Positions 8,924 through 16,291 of a stretch of DNA of 64,000 bases are shown here, piece by piece. A model generated the notes under the pieces. It saw only the letters and a program-made list of their open reading frames with translations, did no database searches and was not told the DNA's origin. The stretch comes from Streptomyces noursei ATCC 11455 (GTDB lineage: Bacteria; Actinomycetota; Actinomycetes; Streptomycetales; Streptomycetaceae). Positions within the stretch are counted from its first letter, which is position 1. Each line of letters begins with the position of its first letter. The translations under genes were made by a program, and so were the position numbers. The stretch is from assembly GCF_001704275.1 (NCBI RefSeq), contig NZ_CP011533.1, forward strand, positions 6,696,001 through 6,760,000. The letters are read 5' to 3'.

Positions 8924-8995
8924 CGGGTCTGCGGGGCTGGGGTTGTCCGGACTGCTGCCGCTTTACGTCCGGACAACCCCAGCCCCGCAGACCCG
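8924..8995. repeat. Perfect 29-bp hairpin (left half of the composite element)
   Basis: 8924-8952 is the exact reverse complement of 8967-8995. The 14-nt loop at 8953-8966 reads TGCTGCCGCTTTAC. It lies 62 bp past the stop of the aminotransferase gene, so it could terminate it, but the stem is far longer than a normal terminator. Confidence 0.85.
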
Positions 8996-9136
8996 TCCCC
9001 TCCCGTAGGTGGTCGTAAAGACCGTGGGTGGGGGGCGTACGCCGGTGGTTCCCTGCGGGTTCGTTGTCGAGTGGTGACCGTCGCCGGACCACCGGCGCTA
9101 GCTCCCACTCACCGTCTGTATGACCCACCCACGGGA

Positions 9137-9214
9137 GGTGACGGGCCGGAGGGGGTGGTGTGCAGGACGTAAAGCGATAGCAGTCCTGCACACCACCCCC
9201 GCAGGCCCGTCACC
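9137..9214. repeat. 11+18-bp hairpin (right half of the composite element)
   Basis: 9137-9147 pairs with 9204-9214 and 9151-9168 with 9183-9200, separated by one symmetric 3-nt internal mismatch. The 14-nt loop at 9169-9182, GTAAAGCGATAGCA, is the reverse complement of the left loop except at two bases. Confidence 0.85.
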
Positions 9215-9376
9215 GCACCCGACAGCCCCGCGCAGCGGATCGGCCCCGCGCAGCGGACAACGCAAGGTCCCGCCGCCCGGCGGGCCAGGCGGGCCCGGCG
9301 CCGCAGGCGCAAAAGCGAGCAACCCCCACGGCGGGGACGCCGACAACGTGGGAAGCCAGCCAAGCGCAGCGCAACG

Positions 9377-9658
9377 CTACGCGTCGAGGCCGATGGAGAA
9401 CGCCGCCTCCAGGTCATGCTGCGAATACGTGCGGAACGCGATGTGCGTCTCGGTCGAGGCGACGCCCGGCACCTTGCTGATGCGGCCGGGGATGACGTCC
9501 GCGAGGTCGTCGTGGTTGGCGACCCGCACCATCGCGATGAGGTCGTGCGCGCCGGTGACCGAGTAGACCTCGCTGACGCCTTCCAGCGCGGCGATCTGCT
9601 CGGCGATCTCGGGGATCTGATCCACGCTGGTCTTGATGAGCACGATCGACGTGATCAC
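9377..9658 (-). CDS. Lrp/AsnC-type ligand-binding (RAM) domain protein
   Basis: A 93-residue protein made of one AsnC C-terminal (RAM) domain with no DNA-binding helix-turn-helix. It has the ferredoxin-like pattern, with ITSIVLIKT at the start and GAHDLIAMVRV in the middle. Such stand-alone domains bind amino acids and oligomerise. The GTG start at 9658 overlaps the stop of the rhomboid gene as GTGA, so the two are co-translated. The target or partner is unknown. Confidence 0.85.
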   Translation of the reverse strand: MITSIVLIKTSVDQIPEIAEQIAALEGVSEVYSVTGAHDLIAMVRVANHDDLADVIPGRISKVPGVASTETHIAFRTYSQHDLEAAFSIGLDA

Positions 9659-10386
9659 GGCTGGCTCTCTCCCTCGGCCGACGGTCCGTTGTCCCTGGTG
9701 GCCCCCACAGTATCCCGCCCGTAGCGGGCCCAGGCGTAGAGGAAGCCGAGGGCGAAGCCGACGACGTGGGCGAGGTAGGCGACGCCGGGGCCGGCCGGGT
9801 CGTGGCGGGCGGCCTGCCACTGGAGGCAGAACCAGAAGAGCAGCACCAGCCAGGCCGGGAACCGCAGCGGCAGGAAGAACAGGAACGGGAACAGGCTGGT
9901 GACCCGGGCCCGGGGGAAGAGGAAGAGGAAGGCGCCCAGGACGCCGGAGATGGAGCCGGAGGCGCCGACCAGCGTCTGGTCGGAGGAGGCGTGCGCGGCG
10001 GCGTAGCCCAGCAGCGCCAGGTAGCCGACGGTCACGTAGAAGGCGGTGAACGGGAGCCGGCCCATCCGGGCCTCGGTCATCCCGCCGAAAACGTACAGAA
10101 ACAGCATGTTGCCGAGCAGGTGCAGCCAGCTCGCGTGGACGAAGAGTGCGGTGAGCGGGGTGAGCAGGGCCCGCGGTGCGCCGCTCCACAGATCGAGCGG
10201 AATCACGCCCCAGTGCTCGTAGTACCTGCTCTGGGCGTGGAACAGGGCGTCACCGGTGCCGTATGTCCGGTTCAGGCCGGAGTCCGGGCCGAGCGCGAAG
10301 AGTGCGCAGCACAGTCCGATCAGCACGTTCGTCATCCGTGAGAACACCGCGCGCAGCGAGCGGGCGGGGTGGACCGGCGCCGTCAT
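9655..10386 (-). CDS. Rhomboid family intramembrane serine protease
   Basis: A 243-residue polytopic membrane protein. The catalytic Ser is in GASGSISG, and the His in the later helix AHVVGFALG. The HASWLHLLGNMLFLYVFG segment is the conserved rhomboid helix with His/Asn of the oxyanion site. The ATG at 10386 is used because the first helix follows at once. It cleaves transmembrane substrates within the membrane; substrates are unknown. It is translationally coupled to the downstream AsnC-domain gene. Confidence 0.9.
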   Translation of the reverse strand: MTAPVHPARSLRAVFSRMTNVLIGLCCALFALGPDSGLNRTYGTGDALFHAQSRYYEHWGVIPLDLWSGAPRALLTPLTALFVHASWLHLLGNMLFLYVFGGMTEARMGRLPFTAFYVTVGYLALLGYAAAHASSDQTLVGASGSISGVLGAFLFLFPRARVTSLFPFLFFLPLRFPAWLVLLFWFCLQWQAARHDPAGPGVAYLAHVVGFALGFLYAWARYGRDTVGATRDNGPSAEGESQP

Positions 10387-10588
10387 GAAGTGATCATGGC
10401 GCAATGCGGGCACACGGGACAGAGTGCCTCGCCGCGTCCCGGCTTCCGGGCGGGCCCGCGCCGGCCCGCTGTCAGGCCGTAGGGTTACAGGCAGTACGTT
10501 GCGTATTTCCGCAGTCCGACGGCGCACCGCGTGAGCGCACCGCAGCACGAGCACGACGAGCACGACGAGCACGAAAGAGGACGACACG

Positions 10589-10828
10589 ATGGCTGTTCCC
10601 CTGCCGACGGCGGAAACCCGGTGGCGTTGCACGCTGTGCGGAAACCTCACCCGGTTCGACGTGACCCGTCGGTCCAAGGTCGTGGAGTACGTCCACCTCG
10701 ACCTGGCAGGGGAGCCGTCGGTGGAGGAGCGCGAGGTCGTCAGCGAGACGATCGAGTCCGTGCGCTGCCGCTGGTGCAACGCGGTCGACCAGATCGAGCT
10801 GGTGGACCGCCCGGGCGCGAGCGCCTGA
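10589..10828 (+). CDS. Small zinc-ribbon-like protein, function unknown
   Basis: A 79-residue protein with two Cys pairs, CTLCGN near residue 15 and CRWCN near residue 61. They are positioned to form a zinc ribbon. AAGAGG lies 8 nt before the ATG. It is followed 18 bp later by the NYN nuclease gene on the same strand, so they probably form one transcript. I do not recognise a named family; a nucleic-acid-binding role is a guess. Confidence 0.75.
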   Translation: MAVPLPTAETRWRCTLCGNLTRFDVTRRSKVVEYVHLDLAGEPSVEEREVVSETIESVRCRWCNAVDQIELVDRPGASA

Positions 10829-10846
10829 GATCGGAGCGATGCAGCC

Positions 10847-12220
10847 GTGGTGGAACGTCCAGAAGGGGATCCGGGGGCCGAGCGTGCGGACGCGCCCGGA
10901 GGAGTGGTCGACGAGGTGCTCGATCAGCCACTGCCCGAGGGCGTTCGGCGCCGTGTCGTGGCGCTCACCGCGGAGTGGTTCGGGGCGCTGACGGTCGCCG
11001 AACTGCCGCCCCCTTTGCGGCAGTACGCCCGTTTCACCCCGACCCGTCGGGCCAAGTTCGCCGGTAACGCGATGGCCGCGGCGCTGGAGAGCGACCCGGT
11101 CTTCCGGCAGCGGATCGCGGGCAAGCTGCGGGAGGCCCAGCCGGAGCTCGCCGAGGCCCTGGAGCAGGGGACCCCGCCCGCCGCCGCCGATCCGCTGGAC
11201 GTCGCGGCCGCGGCGTACGTGCTGCGTCCCGAGGGCTGGATCAAGCTGGTCGCGGCGGCCGGCGAGGAGGCGCAGCGGGCGCGCGCCGAACGGGCCGGCG
11301 AGGAGGCCGAGCGGGAGCTGGCCCGGCTGCGCGAGGAGTTGGCGCAGGCGCGCGGGGAGGCCCGTGCGGAGGCGGACCGGGTCCGCGCCGGCCTGGAGGC
11401 GGCCCGCAAGGAGAACGAGTCGCTGCAGCGCCGGCTGCGCAGTGCGCTCAGCGACGTCAAGCGCGGCGAGGCGGCGGTCCGCAAGGTCGAGGCGGTGCTG
11501 GCCGAGGCCCGGGAGCGGGCGACGGCGGAGAAGGCCGGGGCCGACAGCGAACTGCGCCGGCTCAAGGCCCGGATCGCGGAGGTCGAGGCGGCGCTGGAGA
11601 CCAGCCGGCGGTCCGCCCGCGAGGGGCGCAGCGTCGAGGACATGCGGCTGCGGCTGCTGCTCGACACCGTGCTGGACGCGGCCCAGGGGCTGCGTCGCGA
11701 ACTGGCGCTGCCGCCCGCCGCGGGCCGCCCGGCGGACACCGTCGACGCGGTCGCGCCGGGCCGGATGACGCCCAAGGACATCGCGACCCGGGCGCTGTCG
11801 GAGACCGACCCGGCGCTGTTGGACCAGCTCCTGGCGCTGCCTCAGGCGCACATGGTGGTGGACGGCTACAACGTCACCAAGACCGGCTATCCGACCATGC
11901 CGCTGGAGAAGCAGCGGCTGCGGTTGCTGGGCGGGCTGGCGGTGCTGGCGGCCCAGACCGGCGCGGAGATGACCTGTGTTTTCGACGGGGCGGAGCTGGC
12001 CGCGCCGGTGCTGTTGGCGCCGCCGCGCGGGGTGCGGGTGCTGTTCAGCAAACCGGGTGTGACGGCCGACGACTTGATCCGCCAGCTGGTCCGGGCCGAG
12101 CCGTCCGGCCGGCCGGTGGTGGTGGTCTCCTCGGACCGGGAGGTGGCCGACGGGGTCGCCAAGGCGGGTGCCCGGCCGGTGGCATCGGCCTTGCTGCTCA
12201 AGCGACTTGCGCGAACCTGA
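10847..12220 (+). CDS. NYN (YacP-like PIN-fold) domain ribonuclease
   Basis: 457 residues. The N-terminal part (about 1-140) is mostly helical. A long charged coiled coil rich in Ala/Glu/Arg (about 145-265) follows. A C-terminal NYN/YacP domain (from about 334) has acidic metal-binding positions in VVDGYNVTK, CVFDGAEL and VVSSDREVADG. YacP/Rae1-type proteins are RNA endonucleases. The coiled coil suggests oligomerisation or RNA/ribosome tethering. It starts at GTG 18 bp after the zinc-ribbon gene. The domain call is strong; the RNA target is unknown. Confidence 0.88.
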   Translation: MVERPEGDPGAERADAPGGVVDEVLDQPLPEGVRRRVVALTAEWFGALTVAELPPPLRQYARFTPTRRAKFAGNAMAAALESDPVFRQRIAGKLREAQPELAEALEQGTPPAAADPLDVAAAAYVLRPEGWIKLVAAAGEEAQRARAERAGEEAERELARLREELAQARGEARAEADRVRAGLEAARKENESLQRRLRSALSDVKRGEAAVRKVEAVLAEARERATAEKAGADSELRRLKARIAEVEAALETSRRSAREGRSVEDMRLRLLLDTVLDAAQGLRRELALPPAAGRPADTVDAVAPGRMTPKDIATRALSETDPALLDQLLALPQAHMVVDGYNVTKTGYPTMPLEKQRLRLLGGLAVLAAQTGAEMTCVFDGAELAAPVLLAPPRGVRVLFSKPGVTADDLIRQLVRAEPSGRPVVVVSSDREVADGVAKAGARPVASALLLKRLART

Positions 12221-12525
12221 CATATCCCGTGTTGCCCGGAATGGTGCCGGGGAAATTCGTTTGACGGTGGTACCGCTGCGTCAATTGGCGCTCACGGGCA
12301 GTGTGATGTTGGTAAAAGATGGGGTTCCCGGTGCAGTTTTTCCCCGGGAGGATTTGAAGCGATCACAACTCGGTTACTAAGGTCGGCCTCGAACCTTCAT
12401 ACAGGTGATCATCCAACCGGGACGGTCAGTGAAGGTACCGCCGAGTCCGCGGCGTTCGCGCGGAGCCGGGGCACTCGCTCCCCCCACTCCCGGTAGGCGG
12501 CTGGAGGAAGAAGGAGCTCGCCCCC
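12221..12525 (+). other. 305-bp gene-free leader before the first NlpC/P60 gene
   Basis: No coding potential is seen. It is the most AT-rich stretch of the neighbourhood, with a hairpin TCCCGG...CCGGGA at about 12330-12352 and GGTTACT at 12371-12377. A long untranslated leader is plausible. Such genes in Streptomyces can carry c-di-AMP (ydaO) riboswitches, but only a weak CCGAGTCCG resemblance is present, so no riboswitch is claimed. Confidence 0.4.
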
Positions 12526-13554
12526 GTGGCGTCCCACCGTCGACCCAAGCAGCCGAGCCGTACTCGTGTGACCGTGCTCACCGCGACCGCCGCCGCTGCC
12601 GTCGCCCTCTCGTCGCAGGCGGCGCACGCCGCCGACCCGAGTCAGTCGAAGAAGGACGTCAAGTCCGAGGTCGACAAGCTCTACGGCGAGGCGGAGCAGG
12701 CCACCGAGAAGTACAACGGCGTCAAGGAGCAGCAGGACAAGCTCCAGAAAGAGGTCGACGACCTCCAGGACAAGGTCGCCCGTGGCCAGGGCGACCTGAA
12801 CCAGCTCCGCAAGGGGCTGGGTGCCATCGCCTCCGGCCAGTACCGCAGCGGCAGCATCGACCCCTCGGTCCAGCTGTTCCTCTCCGGCGACCCGGACACC
12901 TACCTCGAAAAGGCCGCCACCCTCGACCAGTTGAGCGGCAAGCAGGCCGAGCAGCTCAGGACGATCGCGGACAAGCAGCGCCAGCTCGCGCAGGAGCGCG
13001 CCGAGGCCGCGAGCAAGATCCAGGACCTCTCCGAGGCCCGCAAGTCGCTCGGCGAAAAGAAGGACGAGATCAAGGGCAAGCTCGCCAAGGCGCAGGAGCT
13101 GCTCAACACGCTGACCGCCAAGGAGCGGGCGGCCATGCAGGCCGCGGACGACCGCGCCAACCGCAGCAACGACCGGGTCAACCTCGGCGACGACGTGCCC
13201 GCCTCGCAGCGCGGTGCGGCCGCCCTGGCCGCCGCCCAGTCGAAGATAGGCTCGCCCTACGTCTGGGGCGCGACCGGCCCGTCCTCCTTCGACTGCTCGG
13301 GGCTGACCTCCTGGGCGTACGCGCAGGCCGGCCAGTCGCTGCCGCGCACCTCGCAGGAGCAGGCCAACGCCGGCACCCGTATCGGCTCGGAGAGCGCCCT
13401 CAAGCCCGGCGACCTGGTGCTGTTCTACGGCGACCTGCACCACATCGGCCTCTACGCCGGCAACGGCACCGTGCTGCACGCCCCGAAGCCGGGCGCCGCG
13501 GTGCGCTACGAGTCGATCAACAACATGCCCTTCCAGTTCGGCGTGCGGGTCTGA
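12526..13554 (+). CDS. Secreted NlpC/P60 peptidoglycan endopeptidase
   Basis: 342 residues. A signal peptide ends at about AAHA (residue 35). A long coiled coil (about 45-210) follows, then a C-terminal NlpC/P60 domain with catalytic Cys in SFDCSGLTSWAYAQ, His in LHHIGLYAG and a third polar residue in VLHAP. It cleaves D-Glu/mDAP stem-peptide bonds; the coiled coil probably autoinhibits or docks it, as in RipA-like enzymes. The GTG start has GGAG 9-10 nt upstream. It is followed by a strong terminator and a paralogue. Confidence 0.93.
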   Translation: MASHRRPKQPSRTRVTVLTATAAAAVALSSQAAHAADPSQSKKDVKSEVDKLYGEAEQATEKYNGVKEQQDKLQKEVDDLQDKVARGQGDLNQLRKGLGAIASGQYRSGSIDPSVQLFLSGDPDTYLEKAATLDQLSGKQAEQLRTIADKQRQLAQERAEAASKIQDLSEARKSLGEKKDEIKGKLAKAQELLNTLTAKERAAMQAADDRANRSNDRVNLGDDVPASQRGAAALAAAQSKIGSPYVWGATGPSSFDCSGLTSWAYAQAGQSLPRTSQEQANAGTRIGSESALKPGDLVLFYGDLHHIGLYAGNGTVLHAPKPGAAVRYESINNMPFQFGVRV

Positions 13555-13619
13555 AAAGCCTCACATCCCGTACAACCTGCCGCCCGATCGGGCGAATTGC
13601 GGCCTCTGCCGCTGACCTG

Positions 13620-13664
13620 CCGCTCCGCCGGTGACCTGCGAAGTCACCGGCGGAGCGGCTTTTT
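13620..13664 (+). terminator. Strong intrinsic terminator between the two NlpC genes
   Basis: Perfect 16-bp stem (13620-13635 with 13643-13658), 7-nt loop, followed by CTTTTT. It is the most canonical terminator of the window and shows the two paralogues are transcribed separately. Confidence 0.92.
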
Positions 13665-13789
13665 GCGTACGAAAAGCGGGCTTTGGTCGGCATGCCGCGG
13701 CGCGGTTACTGTCTGCCCTCGCAGCTGCCGGATCACCGACCGTCCCGCCCGGGCGGCAGGGGCTGCACACGGAAGGAGTTGCGGCCCTC

Positions 13790-14845
13790 GTGGTGTCCCA
13801 TCGCCGTTCCTCGCAGCGCGGCCCGACCACCCTCGCTTCGGTCACCGTCCTGTCCGCCGCCCTGGCGACCGCGGCGGCCGCGCTGTCGGCCGCACCGGCC
13901 AGCGCCGACCCCTCCTCCGGTGCCGGTAGCGGCTCCACCGGCCGGGAGGGCGCCGCGGCCCGGGTCGGCAAGCTCTACGAGGAGGCCGAGCGGGCCACCG
14001 AGCAGTACAACGGCGCCAGCGCCCGCACCAAGGAGCTGCGCGACGAGGTCTCGGCCCTCCAGGACCGCACCGCCCGCACCCAGGCGCGGGTCAACGGGAT
14101 GCGGGCCCGGCTCGGCGCGCTGGCCGCCGCCCAGTACCGGTCCGGCGGGATCGACCCCACCGTCCGGCTGATGCTCTCCGAGCGGCCCGAGAGCTACCTG
14201 GAGAAGGCCGCGGCCCTGGACCGGCTGAGCGGCACCCAGGCCCACGAACTGCACCGGCTCCAGGCCGCCACCCGCGAACTGGAGCAGCAGCGCCACGAGG
14301 CGGCTCGGAAGCTGGCCGAGCTGGAGGCCAGCCGCACCGAGGTGGCCCGCCACAAGAAGGACGTCCAGCGGAAGCTGGCCACCGCGCGGCGGCTGCTCAA
14401 CGCCCTCCCCGCGGAGGCCCGGGAAGCCTACGACCGGGCCTCCCGCAGCGACGGCCGGGACGAGTACATCCCGGACCTCACCGGGATCGTGCCGGGCTCG
14501 GGCCGGGCCGAGGCGGCGGTCGCCGCGGTGCGCGCCGCGGTGGGCGCCCCCTACGCCTGGGGCAGCACCGGCCCCTCGTCGTTCGACTGCTCCGGCCTCA
14601 CCCAATGGGCCTACGCCCAGGCCGGCATCTCGCTGCCGCGCACCTCGCAGGCCCAGCGCGGCGCCGGGGCCCGGGTGCCGCTGTCCCAGGCCCGCCCCGG
14701 CGACCTCGTCATCTACCGCTCGGACGCCAGCCACGTCGGGATGTACGTCGGCAACGGGCAGGTCGTGCACGCGCCCTACCCGGGCGCCCGGGTGCGCTAC
14801 GACCCGGTCGACATGATGCCGATCGCGGCGATCACCCGGCCCTGA
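13790..14845 (+). CDS. Secreted NlpC/P60 endopeptidase, tandem paralogue
   Basis: A 351-residue copy of the preceding gene with the same layout: signal peptide ending near SAAPASA, coiled coil, then NlpC/P60 domain with SFDCSGLTQWAYAQ and SHVGMYVG. The GTG start at 13790 is chosen by alignment with the first copy (VxSHRR). The longer in-frame reading from 13631 would add a region with no coding character that overlaps the terminator. A tandem duplication is the obvious origin. Differences in the linker before the catalytic domain suggest divergence in regulation or localisation. Confidence 0.92.
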   Translation: MVSHRRSSQRGPTTLASVTVLSAALATAAAALSAAPASADPSSGAGSGSTGREGAAARVGKLYEEAERATEQYNGASARTKELRDEVSALQDRTARTQARVNGMRARLGALAAAQYRSGGIDPTVRLMLSERPESYLEKAAALDRLSGTQAHELHRLQAATRELEQQRHEAARKLAELEASRTEVARHKKDVQRKLATARRLLNALPAEAREAYDRASRSDGRDEYIPDLTGIVPGSGRAEAAVAAVRAAVGAPYAWGSTGPSSFDCSGLTQWAYAQAGISLPRTSQAQRGAGARVPLSQARPGDLVIYRSDASHVGMYVGNGQVVHAPYPGARVRYDPVDMMPIAAITRP

Positions 14846-14883
14846 GCAGGGCCCCTGCGGTTTTGCCCCGACGGGGCCGCCCT

Positions 14884-14897
14884 TACGATCGGCCGCA
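14884..14897 (+). promoter_or_regulatory. -10 box placing the transcript start at the lipoprotein ATG
   Basis: TACGAT at 14884-14889 is followed by 7 nt and then the ATG, with no ribosome-binding site. This is the expected layout for a leaderless mRNA. Confidence 0.5.
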
Positions 14898-16291
14898 TGG
14901 CGGAGCTGAGGGCGCGACGCAGGCGGCCGTGGCGGGCCGCACGGGCGGTCGGCTGCGCGGTGCCGCTGCTGGCGCTGCTGGCCCAGCTCACCGGCTGCGC
15001 CCCCGCGGAGGGGCCCACCGACCAGTACCCCGGTGCCCAGCGGATGCTCGACGCGCGGGCCGACGCCGTCCGACGGCACGACGCCACCGCCTTCCTGGCC
15101 TCCGTCGATCCCCGGGCCACCGCTTTCCGCGGCAGCCAGCGCGCGGTCTTCGACCACCTCGCCGCCGTCCCGCTCGCCGACTGGCGCTACGACCTGATGT
15201 CCACCGGCGCCTTCCCGCTCCCGATGGCCGGCGGCCGGCGGCTGGCCGCGCAGGTGCGGCTGCGCTACCGCCTCAAGGGCTTCGACACCGCGCCGGTCAC
15301 CAGCGTCCAGTACCTCACCCTCACCGAGCGCGACGGCCGGTGGTGGGTCAGCTCCGACTCCGACGGCGCGTCCGACGGCAAGGGCGGCACCCGGCAGCTG
15401 TGGGACCAGGGCCCGGTCCGCGTGGTCCGCGGCCGGTACAGCCTGGTCCTGGGCGGGGCCGCGGCCCCGGAGCGGCTGCGCGACCTGGCGAACCGGGTGG
15501 ACGCGGCGGTGCCCGCGGTCTCCGCGGCCTGGAAGGGGGAGTGGGCGCGGAAGGTGGTGGTGGAGGCGCCGGACTCGGTCCAGAAGATGGCGCAGCTGAT
15601 GGGCGGTGACGATCCGTCCGGGTACGCCGGGATCGCGGCGGTCACCACGGGGGAGGCGGGCACGGCGTCCGTGGCCCCCGCGGACCGGGTGATCGTCAAC
15701 CCGGACGCGTACGAGGAGCTCAACGAGCTGGGCCGCACGGTCGTCCTCACCCACGAGACCACCCATGTCGCGACCCGCGCGCTCACCACGCCCGCCACCC
15801 CGCTGTGGCTCTCCGAGGGGTTCGCGGACTGGGTCGCCTACCGGAAGGTGCACCGCAGGCCGACCATCACCGCGCCGGAGCTCTCCCGCGCGGTCGTGGC
15901 CGGGCGGCTGCCCGCGGGCCTGCCCGCCGACGCCGACTTCGGCTTCCAGGCCGGCGCGGAGCGGCTGGCCAAGGCGTACGAGGGCGGCTGGTTGGCCTGC
16001 CGGCTGATCGCCGAGAAGTGGGGCGAGGACCGGCTGATCGCCTTCTACCGGGACACCGGGCAGCGCGGGCTCCGCAACGCGGCGGCCCGCCCGTCGAAGC
16101 CCCCTTTGGAGGCCCGGACCGCCGCCCCGACGAAACCGGTCGCCTCGGCCACCCCGGCGGTGGGCGGCGTCGGCGCCCGTGGCACCGGCCGCAGCGGCCT
16201 GGTGGAGCAGGCGATGCGTGAGCAACTCGGCGTCGGGATGGCGGAGTTCACCGCGATGTGGCGCGCGTATGTGCGCCGCGAGCTGAGCTGA
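14897..16291 (+). CDS. Lipoprotein with gluzincin (HExxH) peptidase motif
   Basis: 464 residues. The signal peptide ends in the lipobox LTGC. A central region resembles a small NTF2-like module (about 55-190). The C-terminal half carries LTHETTH (about residue 285) and, 20-odd residues on, SEGFADW. Together these form the two His and downstream Glu zinc ligands of gluzincins. An Ala/Pro/Thr-rich insert (about 395-440) precedes the C-terminal helix. It is probably a membrane-anchored extracytoplasmic metallopeptidase; the substrate is unknown. Its 3' end overlaps the convergent glycosyltransferase gene by 44 bp. Confidence 0.82.
   Translation: MAELRARRRRPWRAARAVGCAVPLLALLAQLTGCAPAEGPTDQYPGAQRMLDARADAVRRHDATAFLASVDPRATAFRGSQRAVFDHLAAVPLADWRYDLMSTGAFPLPMAGGRRLAAQVRLRYRLKGFDTAPVTSVQYLTLTERDGRWWVSSDSDGASDGKGGTRQLWDQGPVRVVRGRYSLVLGGAAAPERLRDLANRVDAAVPAVSAAWKGEWARKVVVEAPDSVQKMAQLMGGDDPSGYAGIAAVTTGEAGTASVAPADRVIVNPDAYEELNELGRTVVLTHETTHVATRALTTPATPLWLSEGFADWVAYRKVHRRPTITAPELSRAVVAGRLPAGLPADADFGFQAGAERLAKAYEGGWLACRLIAEKWGEDRLIAFYRDTGQRGLRNAAARPSKPPLEARTAAPTKPVASATPAVGGVGARGTGRSGLVEQAMREQLGVGMAEFTAMWRAYVRRELS

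Larger units (their letters stand above)
8891..9241. repeat. Composite ~350-bp inverted repeat with a long hairpin in each arm
   Basis: This fills the gap between two convergent genes. The left arm (from 8891) and the reverse complement of the right arm (to 9241) align over most of their length. Both begin G(G/A)TCCGCTGCGCGGGGCTG and continue through a hairpin, then a CCCGTC(C/A)CCTCCCGT(A/G)GGTGG block, then toward a degenerate centre near 9066. The left hairpin (8924-8995) and right hairpin (9137-9214) have different stems but near-identical 14-nt loops. No ORF with coding character is seen here. It could be a bidirectional terminator, a structured RNA, or a REP/MITE-like element. Confidence 0.75.

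Noticed and set aside
9098..9417. ORFs inside and beside the inverted-repeat region
   Set aside because: Arg/Ala/Pro-rich frames on both strands without start signals; they follow from palindromic GC-rich DNA.
12400..12470. ydaO-type c-di-AMP riboswitch before the first NlpC gene
   Set aside because: Only a CCGAGTCCG-like fragment is present; the GGGTGAA and CTAACCTCG-type blocks are missing.
13631..13789. N-terminal extension of the second NlpC/P60 gene
   Set aside because: It would start inside the terminator of the previous gene and precede a clear signal peptide start at 13790.
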